Assembly (NCBI GenBank): GCA_002007315.1
Contig: LNZQ01000053.1
Location: forward strand, 1 to 17,734
Source of the DNA: Epulopiscium sp. Nele67-Bin004
GTDB taxonomy: Bacteria > Bacillota_A > Clostridia > Lachnospirales > Cellulosilyticaceae
Length of the DNA: 17,734 bases
Direction: 5' to 3'
Under the pieces are notes generated by a model that saw only the letters and a list, made by a program, of their open reading frames with translations, did not search any database and was not told where the DNA came from. The translations under genes were made by a program, and so were the position numbers. Below are positions 8,073 through 15,191 of this stretch, one piece after another (the first letter of the stretch is position 1; the number at the start of each line of letters is the position of its first letter).

Positions 8073-8078
8073 ATTATA
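8073..8078 (-). promoter_or_regulatory. -10 element before spoVB
   Basis: TATAAT on the minus strand, 38 nt before the ATG, with no convincing -35. Read as CATATAAT it also fits the sigma-E -10 pattern CATAnAnT, but the -35 position matches that factor poorly. Either reading would give spoVB its own start just after the preceding terminator. Confidence 0.45.
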
Positions 8079-8106
8079 TGAGGACAATCTAATTTTCATC
8101 ACATAT

Positions 8107-8139
8107 AAAAAAGCCCCTCTATTTTAATCTTAGAGGAGC
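8107..8139 (-). terminator. Terminator of the coiled-coil operon
   Basis: On the minus strand GCTCCTCTA pairs with TAGAGGGGC (one T-G wobble) around a 9-nt loop, followed by six T. It lies about 115 nt after the last stop codon of the operon. The stretch between holds only a 14-codon frame. Confidence 0.85.
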
Positions 8140-8254
8140 AAATTTATTGTTTTGCTATATCCTATACTTCAATTTTCCCAAAATATTTACACGTCTCATA
8201 ACTGCCTCATTTTATATTACTCCAAAGCTTTTATCTTTATCAAATAAATTTAAC

Positions 8255-9040
8255 CTAAGTTAAAACTACTGACTTTTGTACATACTTTCCATTTCTGGAA
8301 TTTTTTATTCCTCTAAATTTAACCTCCACAACTTGCCTACTTGCCTGACCTACTCTTATATGCTCATCAGTACTAAAAGTTGCTCCTACTTCCACATCAA
8401 CCCTTTCAAAATGTGGATAGACCTCCTGATATAACTCAAAACATAAGTCAAACAACTCATTAATTTCTTCAGCGTGACTATCACTATTTATATATAAATA
8501 AACAACATACTCCCACAAAATTTTAAGCTTTTCATAGTCCCCAATTGTTATCAAAAGCTGGATAGGTGAAGTTAGCTCCTTAAAAATATTTTTAATCGAC
8601 TCAGTAGAAGTTGGCGATAATTGTTTAAATTTTAAGCTAAGGTCCTCAATCTTACTATACCTTTCTGTATAATAACTAAGCTCTACCGACTTCTCTCTTG
8701 CTCTTTCCTTAAAAGAATTAACATCTTGCTCCAAATCCGAAACTTCCTTTTGCAAAGTATTTAATGTATCATCTTGAGTGGCCAACAAATCAAATTCTAC
8801 GGATTGTGCTTCTTTAGCTTCTATTTGGGTAGATAAATCCCCTATTTCCTTTTTTAACTGGTCGTTTTCAACCATCAACTTTTGTATTTCATCTTTTTGT
8901 TTTTGAAGAACCTCTTCATATCGCTCACTCACATTATTTTCACAAGAGGTATCTAGCAATTGTAACACTTGTTTCAAAAATTCAATTTTAACATAATCTT
9001 CATCAGACTGGCTATTTAATAGCTCCTGTAACTTATCCAT
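8255..9040 (-). CDS. Coiled-coil protein with GrpE-like C-terminal end
   Basis: Not a recognised family. The 261-aa protein is cytoplasmic by appearance. Residues 38-130 form a charged heptad-rich coiled coil, 130-210 are helical, and 212-261 are beta-rich. The order long coiled coil, helical bundle, small beta domain is that of GrpE, the Hsp70 nucleotide-exchange factor. The segment VGATFSTDEH, followed by VVEV and GKYVQKSVVL, resembles GrpE's end (conserved G, F/L-D/S and His, here His227). No DnaK or Hsp70 gene is in the window and sequence identity to true GrpE is low, so an exchange-factor role is only a hypothesis. AAAGGAG precedes the ATG. It is the last gene of the four-gene coiled-coil operon. 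Confidence 0.75.
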   Translation of the reverse strand: MDKLQELLNSQSDEDYVKIEFLKQVLQLLDTSCENNVSERYEEVLQKQKDEIQKLMVENDQLKKEIGDLSTQIEAKEAQSVEFDLLATQDDTLNTLQKEVSDLEQDVNSFKERAREKSVELSYYTERYSKIEDLSLKFKQLSPTSTESIKNIFKELTSPIQLLITIGDYEKLKILWEYVVYLYINSDSHAEEINELFDLCFELYQEVYPHFERVDVEVGATFSTDEHIRVGQASRQVVEVKFRGIKNSRNGKYVQKSVVLT

Positions 9041-9059
9041 AAATTCTCCTTTAAAATTA

Positions 9060-9082
9060 GGAGCATAAAAATTTTATACTCC
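9060..9082 (-). other. Intercistronic hairpin between two coiled-coil genes
   Basis: On the minus strand GGAGTATAAA pairs with TTTATGCTCC (one T-G wobble) around 3 nt, 7 nt after the preceding stop. No T-tract follows, so a full terminator is unlikely; it may set mRNA stability or attenuate the last gene. Confidence 0.5.
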
Positions 9083-9089
9083 CTCAAGC

Positions 9090-9377
9090 CTAAACTTTTT
9101 GCGACAAATGATGTATCTCATCTAAAATTTGTTCTAGTGTAATTTGCTCCTTAGAATTTAACTGCTCTTTCATATTAGATAACTCCAACTCTAATTGCTC
9201 AACCTGACCCTTTTCATGAGCCAAATCCTTCTCCAAAACCTCAATTTCTAATCGCTTTTGCTCCAGCAGTTTATCAGCATCAACTAAAGCATCAAACATA
9301 GTTTCCACTAACTGCTCCAAAATCTCCAATCCTTCTTGTAAATCCTTGGTACAACCCATATTATCCAAAAACTTCAT
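9090..9377 (-). CDS. Small coiled-coil protein (95 aa)
   Basis: No family recognised. The protein is almost wholly helical: residues 10-40 form an amphipathic helix and 38-85 a strongly charged heptad pattern rich in Glu, Lys and Leu, typical of a coiled coil. There is no signal peptide or membrane segment; one Cys at position 9. AGGAGGATATT directly before the ATG is a strong ribosome binding site. It starts 9 nt after the preceding 88-aa gene, so the two are probably translated together. It could be a partner that pairs with the larger coiled-coil proteins of the operon; this is inferred from context. Confidence 0.75.
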   Translation of the reverse strand: MKFLDNMGCTKDLQEGLEILEQLVETMFDALVDADKLLEQKRLEIEVLEKDLAHEKGQVEQLELELSNMKEQLNSKEQITLEQILDEIHHLSQKV

Positions 9378-9386
9378 AATATCCTC

Positions 9387-9653
9387 CTATACGTTGTGTG
9401 TCTTCAACTGATGTATAATATTAGTCTTTAAATCAGCAAAATTTTCTACCAAATCACTATATTCACCTTTTAATCTTGCATTTTCATCTTCCAAAGCTAA
9501 CAGTTGATTAGTATTTTCAAGCTTTAATAAAACTATTTCGTTTGCATGCTCAGTCTTTAACTCTTCTAGTTGCATATCAATCGCCTCAATAAATGTTAAA
9601 GCCATATTTTTAATATCAGTAAGTTCCTCAATTGTGTAACCATTATACTTCAT
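9387..9653 (-). CDS. Small coiled-coil protein (88 aa)
   Basis: No family recognised. After a short N-terminus (MKYNGYTIEELTDIKNMA) residues 12-82 are helical with heptad spacing of Leu/Ile and many charged residues. It is similar in size and style to the 95-aa protein downstream but I see no clear sequence match between them. No membrane segment. GGAGAGGG lies before the ATG, and the gene begins 14 nt after the 428-aa gene. Second gene of the four-gene operon; function unknown. Confidence 0.75.
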   Translation of the reverse strand: MKYNGYTIEELTDIKNMALTFIEAIDMQLEELKTEHANEIVLLKLENTNQLLALEDENARLKGEYSDLVENFADLKTNIIHQLKTHNV

Positions 9654-9667
9654 AAACTATCCCTCTC

Positions 9668-10954
9668 CTATAACTTAGTTAAATAGAAATATTTTCGTTG
9701 AATTTTATAAATAACCTTTTTCCCAACCTCATCAAAATATAACATATGGTAAGATAACTTATTCCCTTCCATAGGCTCTGTCATGATTTTACAGTTACTC
9801 AAATAATTATTTAGCAAAAATATCAATTCCTCATCTTCCTGCAACAAATTTAAATTGTTTAATAAATAGCTATTTACAACTTTTGCAAACTTATCTGTAA
9901 CTATAAATGATAAGTTTTTTTCTTCAAATTTTTCTGTAGCCAAACTTTGCAAATACTTTTCATAGTCAGTAATTATATTCAAAAATGAAGCCAGTTCTTC
10001 GGAGTTTCTTCCTTTCAAATATGTTACAATATCCTCTACATTACAAATTTCCAAAAAAGCCTGCTCAATACTTCCTATATCACTACCAAATAAAACCTCC
10101 TCTGTTCTTTTTAATTCAAATTTATTTTTTGGTACTTCCTCCAGAAGTTGCCTTTCAGCTAACAATATAACGTTGCTATTAGACTCCTCAAAAGTTAATG
10201 TTAATTGCTCACTTTCATCTAATATTCCCTCGTCTAACTTAGCCCTATATTCCTCAACCTCAATATCTAACTTTGTAACTTGAGCTTTAAGGGTTGCATT
10301 TTGTAAAGACAAAGTTTCAACTTGAGATTTAAAACTTTTAATATCACGGTTTAACTCTTCAATCTCTTGTTTAGATACCTTTAACTCTTGCAAATATTGA
10401 GACTTTAACTCGACCATCTCTTGATTACTATGCTCGCTCTCCCGTAACTTGTCCATCTGATTTCTTAATTCTTCTAATTTATTCTCATAATAATCTTTTA
10501 GATCCTCTACATCTTGATTATTACTCTCTTTTTTATCTGCAAAAACGCCTGCTCTTATTTCCTCCAAATACATACTAAGTTCAGCCTCATTAGCCTTTGA
10601 TTTTTGTAGCCTATTAACCTGCTTATCTAATTTATATTGTAACTCCTGCCTTAAAATCTCATGTTCCTGAAGCGCTTTCATATGTTGATTTTCAATATCC
10701 CTAATTTTATTTTCAGCAAACATCTTTTCATCTAAATATCTCTTTACCTCTGCTTTTGCTGATTTTATTTGCTCATCTTGCCACTGCCCTCTCGAAAGTT
10801 CCTCTTGCTCATAATTATGTAATTGTGCCTGATACTGAGCCTCTAACTTATCGAGTGCATTATGATGTCGTTGCCTTATAGCACCTGTCCGAGCTGTAGC
10901 CCACAATCCAAATGCACTAGCCCCTATTGCCCATATTAAAATTGCAAATTCCAT
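9668..10954 (-). CDS. Membrane-anchored long coiled-coil protein
   Basis: Function unknown. The 428-aa protein has one N-terminal membrane segment (residues 3-20) followed by basic residues (ARTGAIRQRHH), which by the positive-inside rule puts the remainder in the cytoplasm. Residues 30-245 are a long coiled coil. Residues 260-428 are predicted globular, ending in a beta-rich tail (KLSYHMLYF through KKVIYKIQRKYF). The topology recalls EzrA and the N-terminus of RmuC, but neither the EzrA spectrin-like repeats nor the RmuC nuclease domain is visible. A strong ribosome binding site (GGAAGGAGG) and a near-consensus promoter (11002-11030) precede it. As first gene of the operon it may recruit the three soluble coiled-coil proteins to the membrane; this is inference. 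Confidence 0.8.
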   Translation of the reverse strand: MEFAILIWAIGASAFGLWATARTGAIRQRHHNALDKLEAQYQAQLHNYEQEELSRGQWQDEQIKSAKAEVKRYLDEKMFAENKIRDIENQHMKALQEHEILRQELQYKLDKQVNRLQKSKANEAELSMYLEEIRAGVFADKKESNNQDVEDLKDYYENKLEELRNQMDKLRESEHSNQEMVELKSQYLQELKVSKQEIEELNRDIKSFKSQVETLSLQNATLKAQVTKLDIEVEEYRAKLDEGILDESEQLTLTFEESNSNVILLAERQLLEEVPKNKFELKRTEEVLFGSDIGSIEQAFLEICNVEDIVTYLKGRNSEELASFLNIITDYEKYLQSLATEKFEEKNLSFIVTDKFAKVVNSYLLNNLNLLQEDEELIFLLNNYLSNCKIMTEPMEGNKLSYHMLYFDEVGKKVIYKIQRKYFYLTKL

Positions 10955-11001
10955 ACAAACCTCCTTCCTATAAGTATAATCTTCACATAATATTTATCTT
11001 T

Positions 11002-11030
11002 ATTATATAAGAATTTATACCATTTTTCAA
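11002..11030 (-). promoter_or_regulatory. Strong sigma-A promoter of the coiled-coil operon
   Basis: The minus strand has TTGAAA (11030-11025), a 17-nt spacer and TATAAT (11007-11002): 5 of 6 and 6 of 6 matches at ideal spacing. Transcription should start near 10995, giving a leader of about 40 nt. It indicates housekeeping expression of the four-gene unit. Confidence 0.85.
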
Positions 11031-11120
11031 CAAGTTTTTCTATTTCGCAAACATTTATCTAATATTTATTTTTAATCTACTACTCATTAACAAACTGAGA
11101 GTTGAAATTCAAATTTATAC

Positions 11121-11151
11121 AAAAAAACTACCTTAAATTTTTTAAAGTAGT
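11121..11151 (-). terminator. Terminator of the glycosyltransferase operon
   Basis: On the minus strand ACTACTTTAAA pairs with TTTAAGGTAGT (one wobble) around 3 nt, followed by a run of T. It lies about 107 nt after the last stop codon. Confidence 0.8.
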
Positions 11152-11257
11152 TTTAACTTCATATATTCTATTTTTCAAATGGAAAAGTCTATTTCACTTT
11201 ATAAATCTCAAACAATGATAATACTTTTGCTATCTAATTCAATAAATTACTCCAATT

Positions 11258-12553
11258 TTAGCTATACGTTTTTATTATGTGAGCATAATAAGTATTTGTA
11301 GAATTTAGTACTTCATCTGATAACTTATATGTCAATTTATAAAATGGCGAACTCTCCATTAACAATTTCCATTGCTTCTCATTATACTCTTGTGAAAGAA
11401 ATTGATAACTCATTAACATTTGACCATTTGATAAGTACGGCACTTGCTCCCATAAATAGCTATAAATATTATCACTTAACATTTTAAAAAACATATTTAA
11501 CATTGAATAATTTATTAAATCATCTCTTGTATGCCAATATTTTATTAATAAGTCTCTTTGCACTCTTAAAATAACATGATCTTTACAACTCCCTATTAAA
11601 GAATTTTCAGTTGGCCTTGCATCTGCTAGTCTATATCTATACATAAACAAAGGACTATCTTCTATATAAGATGGCATCTTCTCTGTTGTACAAAGTATTG
11701 TACTATCTATCCATATCCCTCCATACTTTACTAATAGCTCTAATCTTAATACATCACTAAACATTGTATTAGATATTATACCCTTTTTCCATTTCTCAAC
11801 TATTATACTATCCATCTCCACATAGTCTGTATAGTTATCTGCTGTTATTAATACTTTTTTATAATCTGGATATCTCTTCATTAGGTTATTATAACATGCC
11901 TTTACTACTGGTGGAGCATTTTCTATACCTTGTAACCAACATACCCATATGATTTTTGGTGGTCCTTCTGTATATACTGGTAACTTATCTGGTATTTCTA
12001 TATATTTCCCAAACTCTTCCACTAATTGCATGTATGCATCTGCTTTTTCTCTATCAATATTTATCCTGTCATACATAAAATAAGAATAATATTTATGACT
12101 ATTTATCTTCGTTATTTTTGTAGGGGTAATATATAGCTTTACTTCCGTATCTGTATATGCAAACTCCCCTTTATCCTTTATGCATGTTAATATCCCTATT
12201 TCATAAAATCCTTCTTCAAATGTATCTTTTAACTCCTTAATATTTAAATTAATCTCATACCCACACTTATCTATATTACTATCTATCTCTAATTGTGCTG
12301 TTACATCTGTTCTATTTACAATATTTACTTTATATATTTTAGTTGTTGTTTTATTACTTAACACCATATAATGTACATATTCTGTAACTGGAGTTCCTTC
12401 TATAAATTGATATCCTCTTATTTCTAAAGTTTGGTCAGTTAAATTACATTCTTGTAACTTATGTTGTACTTTAGCTTTATCTAATAATCGACCCCCCCCC
12501 CCTATTTCTTTATTTAAACATTCTATTAATTGTTGCTGTAACTTATCTTCCAT
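11258..12553 (-). CDS. Caps_synth-type glycosyltransferase with beta-rich N-terminal domain; phase-variable
   Basis: Probably transfers a sugar to a cell-surface glycan. The 431-aa protein has two parts. Residues 20-150 form a beta-rich domain with no recognised function. Residues 197-425 are a capsular-polysaccharide-synthesis (Caps_synth, GT32-like) domain with PPKIIWVCW, KWKKGIISN and the YGGIWIDST motif (Asp283 in the place of the DxD-like metal/nucleotide-sugar site). Codons 18-21 (GGGG) are written as a run of 11 G. A run of 10 or 12 would stop translation after 23 or 25 residues. The aligned place in the 13892-15172 gene has only five G, so the tract is new or unstable. AAGGAGG precedes the ATG, 20 nt after the previous gene. 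It shares a 72-bp exact repeat with that gene. Sugar donor and acceptor are unknown. Confidence 0.85.
   Translation of the reverse strand: MEDKLQQQLIECLNKEIGGGGRLLDKAKVQHKLQECNLTDQTLEIRGYQFIEGTPVTEYVHYMVLSNKTTTKIYKVNIVNRTDVTAQLEIDSNIDKCGYEINLNIKELKDTFEEGFYEIGILTCIKDKGEFAYTDTEVKLYITPTKITKINSHKYYSYFMYDRINIDREKADAYMQLVEEFGKYIEIPDKLPVYTEGPPKIIWVCWLQGIENAPPVVKACYNNLMKRYPDYKKVLITADNYTDYVEMDSIIVEKWKKGIISNTMFSDVLRLELLVKYGGIWIDSTILCTTEKMPSYIEDSPLFMYRYRLADARPTENSLIGSCKDHVILRVQRDLLIKYWHTRDDLINYSMLNMFFKMLSDNIYSYLWEQVPYLSNGQMLMSYQFLSQEYNEKQWKLLMESSPFYKLTYKLSDEVLNSTNTYYAHIIKTYS
11855..11926. repeat. 72-bp exact direct repeat, copy 1
   Basis: Identical over 72 bp to 13177-13248. Both lie at the same place in their glycosyltransferase genes, coding for the region around VVKACYNNLMKRYPDYKK. 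Flanking sequence differs, which points to recent duplication or gene conversion. Confidence 0.85.
12492..12502 (-). repeat. Poly-G tract (11 G) in the glycosyltransferase coding region
   Basis: Eleven G on the minus strand, within codons 18-21 of the 431-aa glycosyltransferase. Such runs change length by slippage during replication. In this AT-rich sequence only one other run of similar length exists, at 16182-16192. Confidence 0.9.
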
Positions 12554-12573
12554 CTAATCCTCCTTATACAATA

Positions 12574-13881
12574 CTAACTATATGTTTTTATTATGTGAGC
12601 ATAATAAGTATTTGTGGAATTTAATGTGTCTTCCCCTAATTTATATGTTAATTTATAAAATGGTGAGCTTTCCATTAAAAAATTCCATTGTTTCTCATTA
12701 TACTCTTGTGGAAGAAATTGATAACTCATTAGCATTTGCTCATTAGAAAGGTATGGTACTTGCTCCCAGAAACTTTGATATCCACTATCTATTATAAATT
12801 TAAAAAACATATTTAACATAGAATAGTGTATTAAATCATCTTTTTTATGCCAATATTTTATTAATATATCTCTCTGAGTTCTTAAAATAATATGCCCTTG
12901 GCAACTACCTATTAATGAATTTTCTGTTGTCTCTATATCACTTTCAATATGCCTAAATCTATACATAAATAACGGACTCTCTTCTATATATTTTGGCATC
13001 TCATCTGTTGTGCAAAGTATTGTACTATCTATCCATACCCCTCCATACTCTACTAATAACTCTAGTCTCAACGAATTACTAAATTTAGTATTATCAATAA
13101 TACCCTTTTTCCATTTTTCAACTATTACACTATCCATCTCTATATAGTCTGTATAATTATCTGCAGTTATCAATATTTTTTTATAATCTGGATATCTCTT
13201 CATTAGGTTATTATAACATGCCTTTACTACTGGTGGAGCATTTTCTATCCCCTGAAACCAACATACCCATATGATTTTTGGTGGACCTTCTGTATATGTT
13301 GGCAATTTATCTGGTAGCTCTATATCCCCAGAAAATTCCCCTACTAATTGATTATATGACTGTATTTTTTCTATATCTATCTTGATCCTTCTATCTAAAA
13401 GAGACATCAAATACTTTTGACGATTAACTTTTGTTACTTTAGTAGGAGTAATATACAATTTACCTTCTGTGTCAGTAAATATAAATGCTTGATGAGATTT
13501 TATATAAGTTAATATCCCTACTTCATAAAATCCTTCTTCAAAATTATTTTTTAACTCCTGAAGATTTATATTTACCTTATACCCACAATTATCTATAATA
13601 ATATCACTATCTAATTTAACATTGGATATAATTTCTTTTGGATTTATAATTTCTGCTTCATATACTTTAGCTGTTGACTTCCCTCTTAACACTAAATAAT
13701 GTATATATTCTTTGACTGAAATCCCCTCTACAAATTGAAATCCTTCTATCTTTAAAATTTGCTCTGTTAAAGTAAAAATATATATATTCTGTTGTACTTT
13801 AGCTTTATCTAATAACTGCCACTTAATTCCTTCACCCTTTACTTGTAAATCTGTAAATTCTATATCTATAAAATTACACAT
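12574..13881 (-). CDS. Caps_synth-type glycosyltransferase with beta-rich N-terminal domain (second tandem copy)
   Basis: 435 aa, same architecture as its neighbours: beta-rich domain at about 20-152 and Caps_synth domain at about 198-430, with PPKIIWVCWFQG, the site YGGVWIDST (Asp285) and the shared C-terminal NSTNTYYAHIIKTYS. Differences from the other copies are KGIIDNTKFSN in place of KGIISNTMFSD before the catalytic loop, and a distinct N-terminus (MCNFIDIEFTDLQ) that lacks the MEDK start and any poly-G run. AGGAGG stands 6 nt before the ATG. It lies 10 nt after the previous gene and 20 nt before the next, so it is co-transcribed. The changed loop suggests a different sugar specificity, which is inference. 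Confidence 0.85.
   Translation of the reverse strand: MCNFIDIEFTDLQVKGEGIKWQLLDKAKVQQNIYIFTLTEQILKIEGFQFVEGISVKEYIHYLVLRGKSTAKVYEAEIINPKEIISNVKLDSDIIIDNCGYKVNINLQELKNNFEEGFYEVGILTYIKSHQAFIFTDTEGKLYITPTKVTKVNRQKYLMSLLDRRIKIDIEKIQSYNQLVGEFSGDIELPDKLPTYTEGPPKIIWVCWFQGIENAPPVVKACYNNLMKRYPDYKKILITADNYTDYIEMDSVIVEKWKKGIIDNTKFSNSLRLELLVEYGGVWIDSTILCTTDEMPKYIEESPLFMYRFRHIESDIETTENSLIGSCQGHIILRTQRDILIKYWHKKDDLIHYSMLNMFFKFIIDSGYQSFWEQVPYLSNEQMLMSYQFLPQEYNEKQWNFLMESSPFYKLTYKLGEDTLNSTNTYYAHIIKTYS
13177..13248. repeat. 72-bp exact direct repeat, copy 2
   Basis: Second copy of the repeat at 11855-11926, 1322 bp away. Recombination between the two would delete 1322 bp and leave an in-frame chimeric glycosyltransferase. 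Confidence 0.85.
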
Positions 13882-13891
13882 ATATTTCCTC

Positions 13892-15172
13892 CTAACTGTA
13901 TATTTTTATTATGTGAGCATAATAAGTATTAGTGGAATTCAATGTGTCTTCCCATAATTTATATGTTAACTTATAAAATGGCGAATTTTCCATTAAAAAA
14001 TTCCATTGTTGCTCATCATACTCTTGATATAAAAAGTGATATGTCATTATCATTTGCCGATTAGATAAATATGGTACTTGATCCCAATACGCTGAATATA
14101 TGCCATTAACAAGCATACTAGTAAACATATTTAATATAGAATAATTTACTAATTCATCTTTTTCATGCCAATATCTTATTAATATATCTCTTAATGCTTT
14201 TAATAAAATATGCCCTTTACAACTACCTATTAAAGAATTATCCGAAGGTTGTACATCTCTTTTATGATTAAATCTATACATAAATAATGGGCTTTGCTCA
14301 ATAAACTTTGGCATCTCATCTGTTGTGCAAAGTATTGTACTATCTATCCATACCCCTCCATATTTTACTAGCAGCTCTAACCTCACTATGTCACTAAACA
14401 TAGTATTTGATATAATACCTTTTTTCCATTTTTCAAGTATTATACTATCTATCTTTACATAGTCCATATAGTTAGTTGCAGTTATCAAAACTTTTTTATA
14501 ATCTGAAAATTTATTCATTAAATTTTTATAACATGCCTTTACTACTGGTGGCGCATTCTCTATTTCCTGAAGCCAACATACCCAAATAATTTTGGGTGGC
14601 CCTTCTGTATATACTGGTAACTTATCTGGTATCTCTATATATTTACCAAACTCTTGTACCAATTGATTATACACTTTTAAGTTTTCAATATTTTGGCTAA
14701 TTTCTTGATTTAATTTATTAGCCTGATACTCATAACTATAAATTTGTGTTACTTTGTTAGGTGTAATATACAACTTTTCCTCTAAATCTGTATATACAAA
14801 TTCATTTTTACCTTTTAATAAAGTTAATATCCCTATCTCATAAAGCCCCTCTTCAAGGTCAGCTTGTAATTCTGTAGGATTTAAATTAACCTCATATCCA
14901 CAATTATTTACCTCAATATTTAAGTCTAGTTGAGATATACTTTCTGCTTTATACATTGTAGCTGTTACTTTACCTTGCAACACTATATAATGTACATATT
15001 CTATATCTGGAACTCCTTCTATATACTGGTATCCTTGCAACTTTAAATTATATTCGCTTAAAGTAATTATTTGTAAGTTATGCTCTACTATAACCTGGTG
15101 TAGTAACTTCCAATTTCCCCCATCTACTTCAGAGTTTAAATATTCTATTAATTGCTGTATTTTATCTTCCAT
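13892..15172 (-). CDS. Caps_synth-type glycosyltransferase with beta-rich N-terminal domain (first tandem copy)
   Basis: 426 aa. A helical start (MEDKIQQLIEYLN) is followed by the beta-rich domain (about 20-145), a short helical linker, and the Caps_synth domain (about 192-420) with PPKIIWVCW, KGIISNTMFSD and YGGVWIDST (Asp277). The N-terminus aligns with that of the 431-aa copy, but where the latter has the poly-G run this gene has GATGGGGG followed by AAT, a normal sequence. It is the most divergent of the three tandem copies in DNA. The ribosome binding site GAGGATTAG is weaker than that of its neighbours. It begins 19 nt after the radical SAM gene. Probably adds one residue of the glycan; specificity unknown. 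Confidence 0.85.
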   Translation of the reverse strand: MEDKIQQLIEYLNSEVDGGNWKLLHQVIVEHNLQIITLSEYNLKLQGYQYIEGVPDIEYVHYIVLQGKVTATMYKAESISQLDLNIEVNNCGYEVNLNPTELQADLEEGLYEIGILTLLKGKNEFVYTDLEEKLYITPNKVTQIYSYEYQANKLNQEISQNIENLKVYNQLVQEFGKYIEIPDKLPVYTEGPPKIIWVCWLQEIENAPPVVKACYKNLMNKFSDYKKVLITATNYMDYVKIDSIILEKWKKGIISNTMFSDIVRLELLVKYGGVWIDSTILCTTDEMPKFIEQSPLFMYRFNHKRDVQPSDNSLIGSCKGHILLKALRDILIRYWHEKDELVNYSILNMFTSMLVNGIYSAYWDQVPYLSNRQMIMTYHFLYQEYDEQQWNFLMENSPFYKLTYKLWEDTLNSTNTYYAHIIKIYS

Positions 15173-15191
15173 CTAATCCTCACTTATCAAT

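Larger units (their letters stand above)
10955..11257. other. 303-nt intergenic region between two operons
   Basis: It contains the terminator of the glycan operon (11121-11151), about 90 nt of AT-rich sequence with no recognised element, and the promoter and leader of the coiled-coil operon. No gene is seen. Confidence 0.75.

Noticed and set aside
8155..8199. 14-aa basic frame (MRRVNILGKLKYRI) after the coiled-coil operon
   Set aside because: Only a GAGG at 5 nt supports it; length is within chance; might merit mass-spectrometry data only.
9668..10954. Annotation as RmuC or EzrA
   Set aside because: Only the anchor plus coiled-coil layout agrees; the RmuC nuclease domain and EzrA repeat pattern are not seen.
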